DNA from: Sulfolobus islandicus Y.N.15.51
GTDB lineage: Archaea; Thermoproteota; Thermoprotei_A; Sulfolobales; Sulfolobaceae
Assembly (NCBI RefSeq): GCF_000022485.1
Contig: NC_012623.1
Location: forward strand, 1,576,501 to 1,640,500
DNA length: 64,000 nucleotides
Reading direction: 5' to 3'
The notes beneath the pieces are model-generated. The model had not been told where the DNA came from, ran no database searches, and was given only the letters and a program-made list of their open reading frames with translations. Below are positions 35,354 through 44,300 of the stretch, one piece after another. Position 1 is the stretch's first letter. The number at the start of each line of letters is the position of its first letter. The position numbers were made by a program, and so were the translations under genes.

Positions 35354-35590
35354 ATCTTACCCTTCTAACATTAACTATTAAGATTTTGTTTCCTTTCTTT
35401 TTCTTAAAAAATGATAGCCAACTTTAACTCAACGAAAGATTAGATTTTGAGTTATGACTATGAGAAATTTCAACTAATCTACAAGATATGTAATTATCTA
35501 AATTTTTGTATAATTTTGAAGAGAACTACAAGGCACACTTCCCTTGAAACTTTAAATATTAGATCTTATAAAAGTTTTTATTAGATAATT
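35354..35590. promoter_or_regulatory. Leader region and TATA box of the large island gene
   Basis: TTATAAAAGTTTTTA at about 35566-35580 lies roughly 25 nt before ATG 35591, the spacing of a leaderless Sulfolobus mRNA. This is the main reason for taking 35591 as the gene start. The rest is AT-rich and gene-free. Confidence 0.5.
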
Positions 35591-38192
35591 ATGCGAGAAG
35601 GTGAAGAAAGTAAGAAGAAGAAATTTTATGAAGACGAGGATTATATCGGACGCGCAAGTGAAGATAGTGATGAACCTCCAAAGAACAAAATATCAATTAA
35701 AGAGATATAATCAGCAAAGTTAAAGGTAATTTACCTCCTCGACAACCTATTAATAGTTCCATACTTCCTTCTAGGCAAAATATAGCTAATAATGTTATGC
35801 ATGGCAGTTCAAAAACTGGAAATATAAAATTCGATTTGGATGACTATCCTTATCTTTATTATATTGAAATGTTAGGTAAAGAAGAAAAATATAGTGATTA
35901 TAAGAGAGAAATATTAGATGGCATAATTAAAGAAAGATCTTATCTCGCGTGGGGAGATGAGTGCCTATCAGCTCTTTTAGCTAACATAGAAAATGTTATT
36001 GATAAGTTACGTCAATTAGATCCTTACTTCTCTGATCACTATTTTATTCATCTTGAAGCGGATACTCCACGAGGAATTAAGGAGGTCTATCCTAAAGTAA
36101 CAAATAATATTCAAAAAGTAAAACAAGATTTCGAGAGTATAAGGGAATGTATCTACAATTTTATTTTAAATTATTTACGCAAGACAGATAGAATGGGTCT
36201 ATTTATTTTTATGAATAAAAATGACTTCTGGGAATTCACAAATTTTTTGATGGATGATAAAGATAGAAAAGAAGTCTTAACAATACGATCCCTAGTAGAT
36301 ATTTATGAAGTTGATAGGATGCAAGATTTTAAAAAACTGTATAATAACTATTATCTACAAATAATTAACGGATTAAAAGATGAGTTAAAGGACGAAGAAT
36401 GGTTTAAAATACTTTGTGAACTTAGACGTTTTGTTAAAGTTGGCAAAATAATAAACATTCTTTCTAATTTATATAACATACCGCCACAAGCTTTATCCAG
36501 TTTATTCAGTTCAGAAATATGTAACGGTATTAAACACAAATTTGATTTTTCTGATCTTAAAACTTTCTTTTTACTTAATTCATTATCTGTATGTAATAAT
36601 TACACTGAATGTAAAAATATTTTAGATAAAATATATGGTGATATACAGCAAATACTAAGTTCTTTAGGTTTGTTAAACTCGCAACAGTTAAATGTCAAGC
36701 TTATGCCGGTATTGAATTATATTTATTTGGATTACAACAAACCTAATCTTATAATAACATTAGATACTTTAAACTTTCCCGTAACTGCACACGTTTTGAA
36801 CGAACTACTTCTGGATAATACTATTACTTATTTAGATCCAAAGTCAGTCGCAATTATAACTTTACCGCCTAAAATTTTTGGATTAAAATCTGAGGGATCT
36901 TCCAATGAGGAATATGTACAATTGTTCACTAATGACGATGAGCTAGAGTTTCACCCGATTATCAACAGGTTAATGGAAAAATTTAGGGAAAAATTTAAAA
37001 TTGATATAAAAACAAGGCATTATAATTATACCATAATAGATAAATACGGAAAACCCATAAGTTTGGCAGAGCTTCAACAAAAAATGAGAGAGAGGAAAAC
37101 ATCGGTTGTAAATAGGTCTAAGGGAGTTTTAAATCAACCTGCAAATATAAATACCATATCTATAAATCGGAATGGAGTTCCTAAATACATTCAACTAGAC
37201 ACTAACTTTCTTGGAGGATTTAAAAAAATGGCGTCTCTAGTATATGCATCCGATCGTGGAACGACGATTATTGTTTATGATGAAAATAAACCTGGTATTG
37301 AAGATTCGTTAGCTTACTTAGCTACGGAAATTGCGTCAGTTAATGGGTATGAAACAAACCCTATTACAATTTCTAATAAAGATGATTTAAGTAGGGATTG
37401 GCGCGTGCCAAATGTTGGCATTGCTGCTGGAATTTTCGTTCTAAAAAGGATCTATGTGAAGCTAATGATAATGTAAAAAAAGCGCTACAAAATTCTCTAA
37501 ATGGTATTATGGGTTACAAATACTCAATAATTATAATGCCAAAATGTTTATACGACGAATTTAAGTTAATAATAGGAGGAAAAGCAAAAGTAATTCAAGA
37601 AGATCTATCTAGAGAAGTAATTTCTACTTTAGCATATTTGTCCTCTGGATTTCAAATTAATCTAAAAACTTATGATGCCTTAGCTAATGTAAGGGAGCCT
37701 TATGAAAACTTATTAATTGAAGCTAGATCGTGGCTAGATAATAATTATATATGTAAAGATGTTGAAGGAGAAAAGGAGTCTGATTTACATAGGAATCTTA
37801 AGGCTGTCGCTATCAAACACTTAATAGAGATAGAGAAAATTAAAGTGGATGAAATTCATGTCGAAGAATATATTGATGATTTAAAGCCAGATATACTGAC
37901 CCCTAATCTAGTAGTTGATGCTAAAACTAGTATTGGTATTGAACCCAACGATGAATTGTCTGATCTTAAAAAGTATTCAAAACTAAGTAATAGAATTTGG
38001 GCCGTAATGAAACCAATAGCTGTACTACTTGACTTAGATAGGATAATAGGTAGAATAAACGAAGCTGCAAAACAAGGTATTGAGATGAAGGTTATGATCC
38101 CCGTGAAAGACGATAAATATGGAAGCAAATTAATAAGTCTAGAAAACTTCATTAAAGAAGGGAGAAACTATTATAGTCAGCAAACTACCTGA
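35591..38192 (+). pseudogene. Large island protein with C-terminal PD-(D/E)XK domain, two frameshifts
   Basis: Three frames combine to one protein of about 865 residues. Part 1 (35591-35710) is charged: MREGEESKKKKFYEDEDYIG. Part 2 (open from 35701; first ATG 35797) runs to 37476 and is a long helical region, then IPKSVAIITLPPKIF-like beta strands. Part 3 (from about 37430 to 38192; GIF then RSKKDLCEANDNVKKALQNS) ends in a nuclease-like core VEEYIDDLKPDILTPNLVVD-AKTS, the PD...D-x-K pattern. Both junctions are -1 shifts next to A runs. The ORF start at 37398 is only a TTG and unsupported. Function unknown; the link to the kinase island is by position. Confidence 0.55.
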
Positions 38193-38226
38193 TTCTCAAC
38201 ATCTCCTCACTGGTATTCAGTCTAAA

Positions 38227-39403
38227 GCGGAGCTTCCGGTATAAAAACTTTCCTTGAAAATCGAGCATAATTCACACTACTTACGCAATGAAACCTGCTT
38301 TACTCACTAGCATCAAAGGGCTTATTATAATACAGCACAGCCCAAGTAATAACAGCCAACTTCCTTGCACATGCAACAATCAACTTCTTACCCTTTAACC
38401 TACCCTTGTGCTCCTCATAAAAACGCTTGATAACAGGATTAACCTTAATAGCAGTCAAAGCTGCCAAATAAAAAGCCCTCCTCAAAACAGCATCACCCCT
38501 CTTGGATATACCCCTTGAGACAACACTCTTACCACTAGACTCAACAACAAGACCACAATAAGCAACAAACCTCTTCTTATCACTAAAGCGCCTAACATCA
38601 CCAACCCTAGCCAAAATAATACAACCCAAGGTTTTACCAATACCGGGAATGGTGAAAATCAAACTATCCTTGGGAACAAAATCCTCAAGCTCCTTCTCAA
38701 TCTCCCTCTTCCTACCCTCAAGCCTCTCAAGCTCCTCCAAAAGAAACCTCAGCCAAGACAACACTATCCCCACCACCCCTCAAAACCTCCTCCAAATTCC
38801 TCTTTGACAAACTATCCCTATAGCCTAAAAGTACCAAATCCCTCCTCAACCTATTCTTAACCCTAGCAATACTCCTAGTAACAAAATCCCACTGGCTAGT
38901 CAACTCCCTAGCATCACTTGTTACAAACCCACTACCCATACTTACAACTATTTCTGCTAGCTTTTTAGCATCATTCTTATCACTCTTCTTACCCCTAAAA
39001 CCCTTGAACTTCTTGAGTATAAAGGGATTAATAATCCTAACATTATACTCACCCATCAAGTACTTTGCTAGGTTAACGTGGTAAACTCCAGTACTCTCAA
39101 TACCCACTTTGCAACCCTTAGGCAAGATCTTCCTTATCTCCTCAAACCCTTGCCTATCATTAGTAAACTCGTAGAGTTTACCTTGAAAATACATAATTAA
39201 TTTATCTTTTGATACATCTATTCCTGCAACTGGGTGCCTCCAATTGTACTCACCCTTATGTTTTATTCGGGCTTTTTGCCCAACTTCCGGTTCGAATTGG
39301 AGGCGGCCAAGCTCCCCATCGGGCTTTAAGCCCAAGGAGCGTCACGGCCTACACCCCAGTCAGATCTGTATTACTCAGATCTGACTAATATGTTTTATAT
39401 AAG
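38227..39403 (-). mobile_element. ISC1190-like IS110-family insertion sequence
   Basis: An IS110 element of a different subgroup from the ISC1229-like copies, about 1.18 kb. Its 5' end near 39350-39403 (CAGATCTGTATTACTCAGATCTG, then GTTTTATA) recurs as a scrap at 41325-41410, which fixes this end. The other end is estimated. It closes the kinase island on the right. The name is inferred from family and length. Confidence 0.65.
38300..39335 (-). pseudogene. IS110-family transposase, frameshifted
   Basis: The N-terminal frame (39335 to 38727) carries VAGIDVSKDKLIMYF, VGIESTGVYHVNLA and SDKNDAKKLAEIV, the DEDD acidic residues of IS110 recombinases. The C-terminal frame (up to 38300) carries the Tnp20 domain, IFTIPGIGKTLGCIILARVG and SGKSVVSRGISKRGDAVLRR. 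They join by a shift around 38740-38765 (GGDSVVL / WLRFLLEEL). The likely true start is further in than 39335, at or before the KHKGEYNWRHPVAGIDVS segment. Inactive as read. Confidence 0.82.
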
Positions 39404-39461
39404 GAGCGTCATTAGCGTTACTGAAAGATCTTGGGGAAAAAGAGATATTTAAACTTTCTAT

Positions 39462-39498
39462 AAAGGGGCTATCCATCCCTTAGCTTTCCGCCCTTTAA
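39462..39498 (-). repeat. Inverted copy of a TnpB-element left end
   Basis: GGGGCTATCCATCCCTT and CTTTCCGCCC are the reverse complement of the sequence at 40365-40404, and a part recurs at 59418-59450. With the copy at 40365 it forms an inverted pair enclosing the vapBC module. Confidence 0.6.
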
Positions 39499-39657
39499 CC
39501 CTCAATTTTTGTAAAGCTAAAGAAGAAGCAGAAAGGTATCAGATTATGAATACTTGAATCCTTTTATAATTAAATTCAGAGATAGTGCAAGAATTGAATG
39601 AACAGAAAAAGATAAATAAAAGTTCTTTAAGCTAAAGAATGTTAACTATAAGAACAC

Positions 39658-40044
39658 TCATTTTAACTTATTTTTAGCTTTCATTATTTCCTCATCAAGA
39701 CTTAGTATTTCACTTTGTAAGATTGTGCTTATTGATAAATGTAAAAGATCCAACGTCTTAAGCTTTATTTTATTAGAAATCTTTATTGCAAAGTCGATTA
39801 CTCTATCAAAATCTACTTCTTCAATTTCGCACTTGCACTTACTAAGGGTATAATTAACCAAAGCCTCTAGCTCCTCATCGGAAATCTTCATTCTTCTAGA
39901 GTAAACTGAATATAACTCTGCCAAGACTAGTTTACTAACCACCTTCTTACCATCCTTAGGGTACATCTTTATAGCCATTTCATGATTCGGATCTTTTTCA
40001 TTGGCTAAAGCTATTGCAAGGCTAGTATCTATATAATATTTCAT
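39658..40044 (-). CDS. vapC: VapC-type PIN-domain toxin
   Basis: This 128-residue PIN domain ribonuclease has MKYYIDTSLAIALANEKD (first Asp), KLVLAELYSVYSRR (Glu) and KLKTLDLLHLSIS (Asp), the acidic triad that binds Mg2+. It overlaps vapB by 4 nt. Toxin that cleaves RNA when freed from VapB. Confidence 0.9.
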   Translation of the reverse strand: MKYYIDTSLAIALANEKDPNHEMAIKMYPKDGKKVVSKLVLAELYSVYSRRMKISDEELEALVNYTLSKCKCEIEEVDFDRVIDFAIKISNKIKLKTLDLLHLSISTILQSEILSLDEEIMKAKNKLK

Positions 40045-40283
40045 TCTCTATCACTTATGACGTCGTTAGATGTAGGTAACTCGAAAGGTAAACCTTCTTT
40101 TAACCATTTTTCGGTCAACTCTTTAACTTTCTTTTTCCTTTCTATTTCTTCTACAGCCCTATTTATGCCGTATAGTATAATTAAGTTAAATGCCTCGTTT
40201 TTAGATTTAGCCAAACCCATTTCAACCATCTGCTCGGCTATTTCATAGTACTCATCTTTTACTTTTATTGTTACTATCTTCAT
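40041..40283 (-). CDS. vapB: VapB-type antitoxin
   Basis: The 80-residue protein begins with a ribbon-helix-helix-like segment (MKIVTIKVKDEYYEIAEQMV, LAKSKNEAFNLIILYG) for DNA binding and ends with a charged, Pro-containing tail (LPFELPTSNDVI) that would wrap the toxin. It is the first gene of the pair and likely represses its own promoter. Confidence 0.85.
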   Translation of the reverse strand: MKIVTIKVKDEYYEIAEQMVEMGLAKSKNEAFNLIILYGINRAVEEIERKKKVKELTEKWLKEGLPFELPTSNDVISDRE

Positions 40284-40364
40284 ACTTTTATCTTACTAAC
40301 AAAGTAATATAAAACTTACTTCAGTAAAATGTAATATAAGCTAATTACAGGAAAAAGGAGGATT

Positions 40365-40404
40365 AGGGGCGGAAAGCCTCTTCAAGGGATGGATAGCCCC
40401 CTTA
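40365..40404 (+). repeat. Left end of a TnpB (IS200/605-like) element
   Basis: GGGGCGGAAAGCCTC, then AAGGGATGGATAGCCCCC. It precedes a TnpB N-terminal remnant (40439 onwards), which indicates that this repeat is the left end of such an element. Copies: 39462-39498 (inverted) and, partly, 59418-59450. Confidence 0.55.
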
Positions 40405-40438
40405 TACTTCTTTTTCTAATTTCTTTTAATGGCTAGGA

Positions 40439-40635
40439 GGGTTAAAGCGATCAGAGCTACTGTTTCAATGAAGGTTGCCCTCTTTGAACTCTCCTAGCCC
40501 TCGTTAATAACTACGTAAAGGCACTCCGCTTCGTCCTCTTTTGGTTAAGGAAAACGTTCCAAATCCGGAAGAGAAGGGAGTATTAGGAAGGGTTCACAAG
40601 GAGTTGTACACGAGACGCTATCCAACTTGAGCAAA
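40439..40635 (+). pseudogene. N-terminal remnant of a TnpB gene
   Basis: From ATG 40439: MARRVKAIRATVSMKVALFE, then a stop and KALRFVLFWLRKTFQIRKR in the same style as the N-terminus of Sulfolobus TnpB proteins of IS200/605 elements. Stops and shifts interrupt it and the RuvC part is absent. Confidence 0.55.
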
Positions 40636-40799
40636 ATTGAAAAATTATCTTAACTATAATATTTCTTACAATAAAATTATTCATTATATTCAACTATAAA
40701 AGATTATATAATATGTATTAATAAATATTATACAAATAATTGTACAGTTTTACAATAAAATTTGTTATATTCACAACTAAAACTAGTAAGTAAGCCTTG
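40636..40799. other. Very AT-rich spacer
   Basis: Low-complexity AT-rich bases between two transposase remnants; nothing else seen. Confidence 0.4.
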
Positions 40800-40985
40800 T
40801 TAATTAACTAGCACCCTTGTCCTAATCCTCGTTAAGAGTACTTCAAGATCACGATAGAGGTTAAGGAAGAAGACCTCTATCACAGCACCCCTCAAAGTCG
40901 TTGCTGAAGCCTTACCTTCCCTAATCTTAACCCCTCAACCGGAAGCCTAGCAGAACTAACACCCTCAACCAAGATGTCCTTCCTA
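40800..40985 (-). pseudogene. Transposase remnant
   Basis: The minus strand reads, across two frames, VEGVSSARLPVEGLR and AVIEVFFLNLYRDLEVLLTR before TRVLVN and a stop. The style is that of a transposase N-terminus from an ISC element, but the family is not certain. Confidence 0.4.
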
Positions 40986-41066
40986 GAAGGGGCGAGGCTT
41001 GTCGTTCGTTTTTTCATTATAACTTAATAAAGAGTATTAATTAAATAGAACTACTCTCCAGATTTA

Positions 41067-41124
41067 GTTTTGGAGTATACTCCATAACTCTTCCGATTAA
41101 CTTTTGGAGTATACTCCAAAAGTT
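41067..41124. promoter_or_regulatory. Two tandem palindromes upstream of a TATA box
   Basis: A perfect 26-bp palindrome at 41099-41124 has the core TTTTGGAGTATACTCCAAAA. A second copy with the same GGAGTATACTCC core and one mismatched pair in its arms lies at 41067-41088, centre to centre 34 bp. The downstream palindrome abuts TTTAAAAAT (TATA), and the GTG at 41152 lies at leaderless distance. These are strong operator candidates. Confidence 0.7.
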
Positions 41125-41151
41125 TAAAAATGCAAAAAACTCATATTATGC

Positions 41152-41324
41152 GTGAACGTTGAGGAAATAAAAAGCGTTCTGAAGGAACAAAGAGAGGATG
41201 CAGAAAACTTAATGAGTAGGGCAATACCCAGAGATGTGCCTAAGGAGGAGTTGTTAGCAAACTTATCAATCCCAAAAACGTTTTAGCAGTACTAGGCGTC
41301 AGGAGGAGCGGGAAATCTACTCTA
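41152..41324 (+). pseudogene. N-terminal remnant of an archaeal P-loop ATPase
   Basis: From GTG 41152: MNVEEIKSVLKEQREDAENL, then MSRAIPRDVPKEELLANLSI, and after a shift near 41270 NVLAVLGVRRSGKSTLSL with the Walker A motif. The gene is then cut by a scrap of ISC1190-like sequence at 41325. This is the N-terminus of the same general class of ATPase whose C-terminal DUF4143 part survives at 4225-5049, though not demonstrably the same gene. The palindromes in front show that it was tightly regulated. Confidence 0.65.
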
Positions 41325-41410
41325 TCACTTCCGGTTCAGAGGAGGTTAAGCTCCTCATCGAGCTTTAGGCCCAAAACGGCCTACGCCCCAGTCAGATCTG
41401 ACTAAAATGT
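41325..41410 (-). repeat. Scrap of the ISC1190-like 5' end
   Basis: GCCCAAAACGGCCTACGCCC and CAGTCAGATCTGACTAA match the 5' end of the element at 39290-39403. Only the terminal ~85 bases are present. Confidence 0.65.
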
Positions 41411-41477
41411 TTTATAAGGAAGTCAGTAAGCTGTTTAGAAAAGATGTGGGAGAAATAGAATGTAGATAATTACAATT

Positions 41478-41951
41478 TCAGCTCCCAAATACCTTCTCAG
41501 CGTTCTCTAGCAATTTTTTAACCCCTTCTAGGTAAGGGATTATATCAGTTACACTGAGTTTAGACTCGTGAAAACCCCAAACGTGAAGGAAATATGCACT
41601 ACTCCACCCATTAACTACCCATTCACCCAACATTTTTGACAGAGAGGCCGATGCACTACCTAAAGTGTAAGCATACCATCTCCCTTCCTTAACAGCTTGT
41701 TGATACTCTGGCAAATTAAACTTCTCCGCTAAAGCTTTAACTACTTCCTCAGCAACCTTATACACTTTTTCAGAAGCCTGTACCGAATCGCCTTTCTTTA
41801 AGTACTCCTCGGCCTCGGCCATATATTTCCTAGCTAGGGTAAGTCTAAGCTTTATTCCCTCTTGAGGGTCTTTCCTCGACATTGCTGTAATTATTAAATC
41901 CTCAACATCAATTCCCATCTCTTCAGCTTTTTTTATTAACTCTTCCATCAT
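41478..41951 (-). CDS. PaREP1-family protein
   Basis: This 157-residue helical protein matches the PaREP1 pattern: LIITAMSRKDPQEGIKLRLT, LARKYMAEAEEYLKKGDSVQ-ASEKVYKVAEEVVKALAE, and WSSAYFLHVWGFHESKLSV. PaREP1 proteins are widespread in Crenarchaeota, related to HEPN domains, and of unknown or toxin-like function. It is a single gene; no MNT partner is adjacent. MMEEL gives two possible ATGs. Confidence 0.8.
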   Translation of the reverse strand: MMEELIKKAEEMGIDVEDLIITAMSRKDPQEGIKLRLTLARKYMAEAEEYLKKGDSVQASEKVYKVAEEVVKALAEKFNLPEYQQAVKEGRWYAYTLGSASASLSKMLGEWVVNGWSSAYFLHVWGFHESKLSVTDIIPYLEGVKKLLENAEKVFGS

Positions 41952-42079
41952 AAATTACCTAGTTAAGGGCAAAAATATACTTAACGGGATGTACGCAACT
42001 GGAGGTTTTACCAATTATTATATTGGTATACAAAACTTCTCATGAATATTTTTCAAGTGGTGTTGCATAAAAGTGTTTA

Positions 42080-42250
42080 CCCGTGGCGTAACTTATCCAA
42101 TTCCGCCACGGGCACCTAAGGGATCATACACAGTCACCCTTAAATCATTGGGGTTAGTCGAGGGAAACACCAATACCCTCCCATCCGGTTTTTAACTCCC
42201 ACCCTCGTGAGCAGTGCCCGTCATCAGTTGGGAGATCATCAATATAAAGT
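42080..42250. ncRNA. GC-rich hairpin-forming noncoding stretch
   Basis: In an AT-rich surrounding, 42080-42250 is GC-rich and folds locally: CCCGTGGCG pairs with CGCCACGGG (42080-42112), AAGGG with CCCTT (42117-42140), CTCCCA with TGGGAG (42196-42233). It has no reading frame. It could be a structured RNA or the end of a TnpB-type transposon that encodes its guide RNA. The right part belongs to an inverted repeat (next entry). Confidence 0.3.
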
Positions 42251-42344
42251 ACTTCGGTAATACTATATAAACATTACTTGACCAAAAACGGTATTTAGAA
42301 GTAATTAAAAATAACGAGTAGTTACGTAAAAGAGTTGCTGTCTT
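42175..42344 (+). repeat. Left arm of a long inverted repeat
   Basis: The complement of 45363-45527 matches this segment over about 165 bases with scattered differences (shared: ACCCTCGTGAGCAGT, ACTATATAAACATTACTT, TTTAGAAGTAATTAAAAATA). The two arms enclose the membrane protein, regulator, DUF1059, DsrE and HAD genes. Confidence 0.8.
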
Positions 42345-42478
42345 AATATCTAAGAAAATTAAAGAGTTCTATAAAAGTAGTAAATGCTTTAATCTTATAG
42401 GTTGCGAATAGTATAATCTACATTTTTATTAAATTATAAATGAATTAAATATAGCTAATAATGAAATATTATGAAACC

Positions 42479-42987
42479 CTATGAAAGTCTGACCCCTATT
42501 TTGAATGCAGATATTCCCAAAATAAGGCCATATAATATATGGCCAATAACTGCTATTCCAAGAACGTCAGGCAATATTGTTGCGGCACTTGATCCCATCA
42601 TATGTATCATTACTGGTGCAAACATAAACATGGCAACTGGAATGAAAGCTACTAGATAAACAATTAAACCCGCGGCTAAACCAAGTCCTAACGCTTTTTT
42701 ACTGGATTTAAGATTTAATGGTCTTATATATGATACAATCGCACCAAATATTACACCTATACTATGCTGACCACAAAGTGTGCAATTACACCAACTATTA
42801 TAGCGTTATTTATTGATGCACCTAGAGCCATACCCATTACCATAGGAAATGCCGTTGGAGGAAGACTTAAGGTCATTGCTCCTATCATTAGCACTATAAC
42901 CATTACTATACCACCCAAGATTCCACCTATTATCGAAGAAATTATAATATTTCCTGGTCTGATATTTTCTTTATTATTATCATCCAT
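42479..42987 (-). pseudogene. Small membrane protein, frameshifted
   Basis: Starts MDDNNKENIRPGNIIISSII and continues through Gly-rich hydrophobic helices to IVGVIAHFVVSIV, where a stop ends the first frame at 42757. One base away the sequence continues SIGVIFGAIVSYIRPLNLKS, ALGLGLAAGLIVYLVAFIPV and GHILYGLILGISAFKIGVRL to a stop at 42479. One indel near 42762 therefore splits a protein of about 168 residues with four or five helices. Family not recognised. Divergent from the regulator gene. Confidence 0.6.
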
Positions 42988-43198
42988 TTGTCTTCACATA
43001 TTCTAACTTAATAATTACATATAAATACTTTTATCAAAAAACTTTAGCTAAATTTGCAATGTATAGTCGTACATTTAGCTAGTAGTTATAATAATTACGA
43101 TTTTCGATGTAATTAAGGTCGTTTATGTTAAAGTTATTATTCAATTTAATTTCCAATACCGAGTGAACTATTTAAGCTAATATGGAGAAAACAATGAT

Positions 43199-43969
43199 AT
43201 GGACAGAATAGATAAGCGCATTATTGTTGAATTATTTAAGGGTAATGATTCTTTACAATATCTATCAAAAATACTTAATATTTCGCCTCAAGCTGTACAT
43301 TACAGATTAAAAAATCTTGAAAAGCAAGGAATAATTAAGGGTTTTAAGATATATGTGAATCCTAATCTTTTAGGATATCTACACTCTTTTATAGTTATCA
43401 AAGGATACGACAATGGTTATGAGTTTCCTTTTATAGCGTCTAAGTTTTCATGTATAGAAGGTTACACTATATATGAAGTTATTGGAAAAAATGTGGTAGA
43501 ATTAGAGGAAAATGAAAGGAAAATACTCTCTATTACAAGAGGTGAAAAATATATGGAAATACGTATAAACGATTCAATCCGTGATAATCCTATTGATAGG
43601 AGAATTATATCGTACATTAGAGATGATCCAACGGTTACATTAAATGAACTGGCAACTAAGTTAAATCTTAGTATAAGAAAAATTTCTAGTAAGATAAAAA
43701 AGTTATACAGTAGCGGTTTAATAAAGAAAATTCCCGCTATAGATTTACAGAAAAGTAATATTTTAATGTTTTCAGTATTCTCAGACGATAAAATGAACGA
43801 GTTTGATGATTTAAAAATATTGAAATTCTCAGACGTTAATAAGACTCTTCTTATTGGTGTTACTGAAAATTATACATCAATAATTAAACGCGTAAGGAAT
43901 GCATTAGAGGAAAACAAAAAATTTGCATTATCAATTAAATATGACTATTATATATATGAAATCGAATAA
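43199..43969 (+). CDS. Lrp/AsnC-like regulator with two winged HTH domains
   Basis: Residues 1-60 form an AsnC-type HTH (MDRIDKRIIVELFKGNDSLQ, ISPQAVHYRLKNLEKQGIIK) and residues 128-185 a second one (NPIDRRIISYIRDDPTVTLN, LNLSIRKISSKIKKLYSSGL). Each is followed by a short alpha/beta segment. The RAM ligand domain of classical Lrp is not clear. Sulfolobales have such double-HTH regulators. A likely target is the adjacent DUF1059/DsrE promoter with its 16-bp palindrome. TATA-like CTATTTAAG lies near 43168. Confidence 0.75.
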   Translation: MDRIDKRIIVELFKGNDSLQYLSKILNISPQAVHYRLKNLEKQGIIKGFKIYVNPNLLGYLHSFIVIKGYDNGYEFPFIASKFSCIEGYTIYEVIGKNVVELEENERKILSITRGEKYMEIRINDSIRDNPIDRRIISYIRDDPTVTLNELATKLNLSIRKISSKIKKLYSSGLIKKIPAIDLQKSNILMFSVFSDDKMNEFDDLKILKFSDVNKTLLIGVTENYTSIIKRVRNALEENKKFALSIKYDYYIYEIE

Positions 43970-43985
43970 AAAATTAAAATCTTAT

Positions 43986-44168
43986 TCATTTCATCTTAAT
44001 AGCATTTCGTATCATTTGCATCATTTCTGGTGTGATTTCTTTAATACCATGCTCTTTTTCAGCATGTATCTTTAAAATCGACATTAATTCCTCTTCAGAC
44101 TTAACACCACTTACCTCAAATTCACAGCTTTGACCTACATCTTTGCATTTAAATGAAAATGTTCCCAT
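43986..44168 (-). CDS. DUF1059 small protein
   Basis: The 60-residue protein MGTFSFKCKDVGQSCEFEVS has two Cys and the C-terminal HAEKEHGIKEITPEMMQMIR, the pattern of DUF1059 proteins, which are small putative metal-binding proteins of unknown role. Divergent from the DsrE gene, with the palindrome at 44233-44248 between them; convergent to the regulator. Confidence 0.8.
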   Translation of the reverse strand: MGTFSFKCKDVGQSCEFEVSGVKSEEELMSILKIHAEKEHGIKEITPEMMQMIRNAIKMK

Positions 44169-44232
44169 GTGATTTTGCTATACTATTTATAATATAAGCA
44201 TTTGTCAAAAATGTTTTTAACATTTAACAATA

Positions 44233-44248
44233 AACTTAACGTTAAGTT
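44233..44248. promoter_or_regulatory. 16-bp palindrome between DUF1059 and DsrE genes
   Basis: AACTTAACGTTAAGTT is a perfect palindrome. It directly abuts the TATA box of the DsrE gene (TTATAAAAG, 44247-44255), so a bound dimer would affect transcription-factor access. The neighbouring Lrp-like protein is the best candidate binder. Confidence 0.5.
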
Positions 44249-44300
44249 ATAAAAGGATTTTTGACTTAATCTCATAAATGCCGTGAGATCATTCTTAACT

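Noticed and set aside
37398-38192. Independent gene overlapping the large island gene
   Set aside because: The only start is a TTG with no ribosome site, and the first residues (Cys/Trp rich) are antisense to known style; the sequence makes sense as a continuation of the upstream frame.
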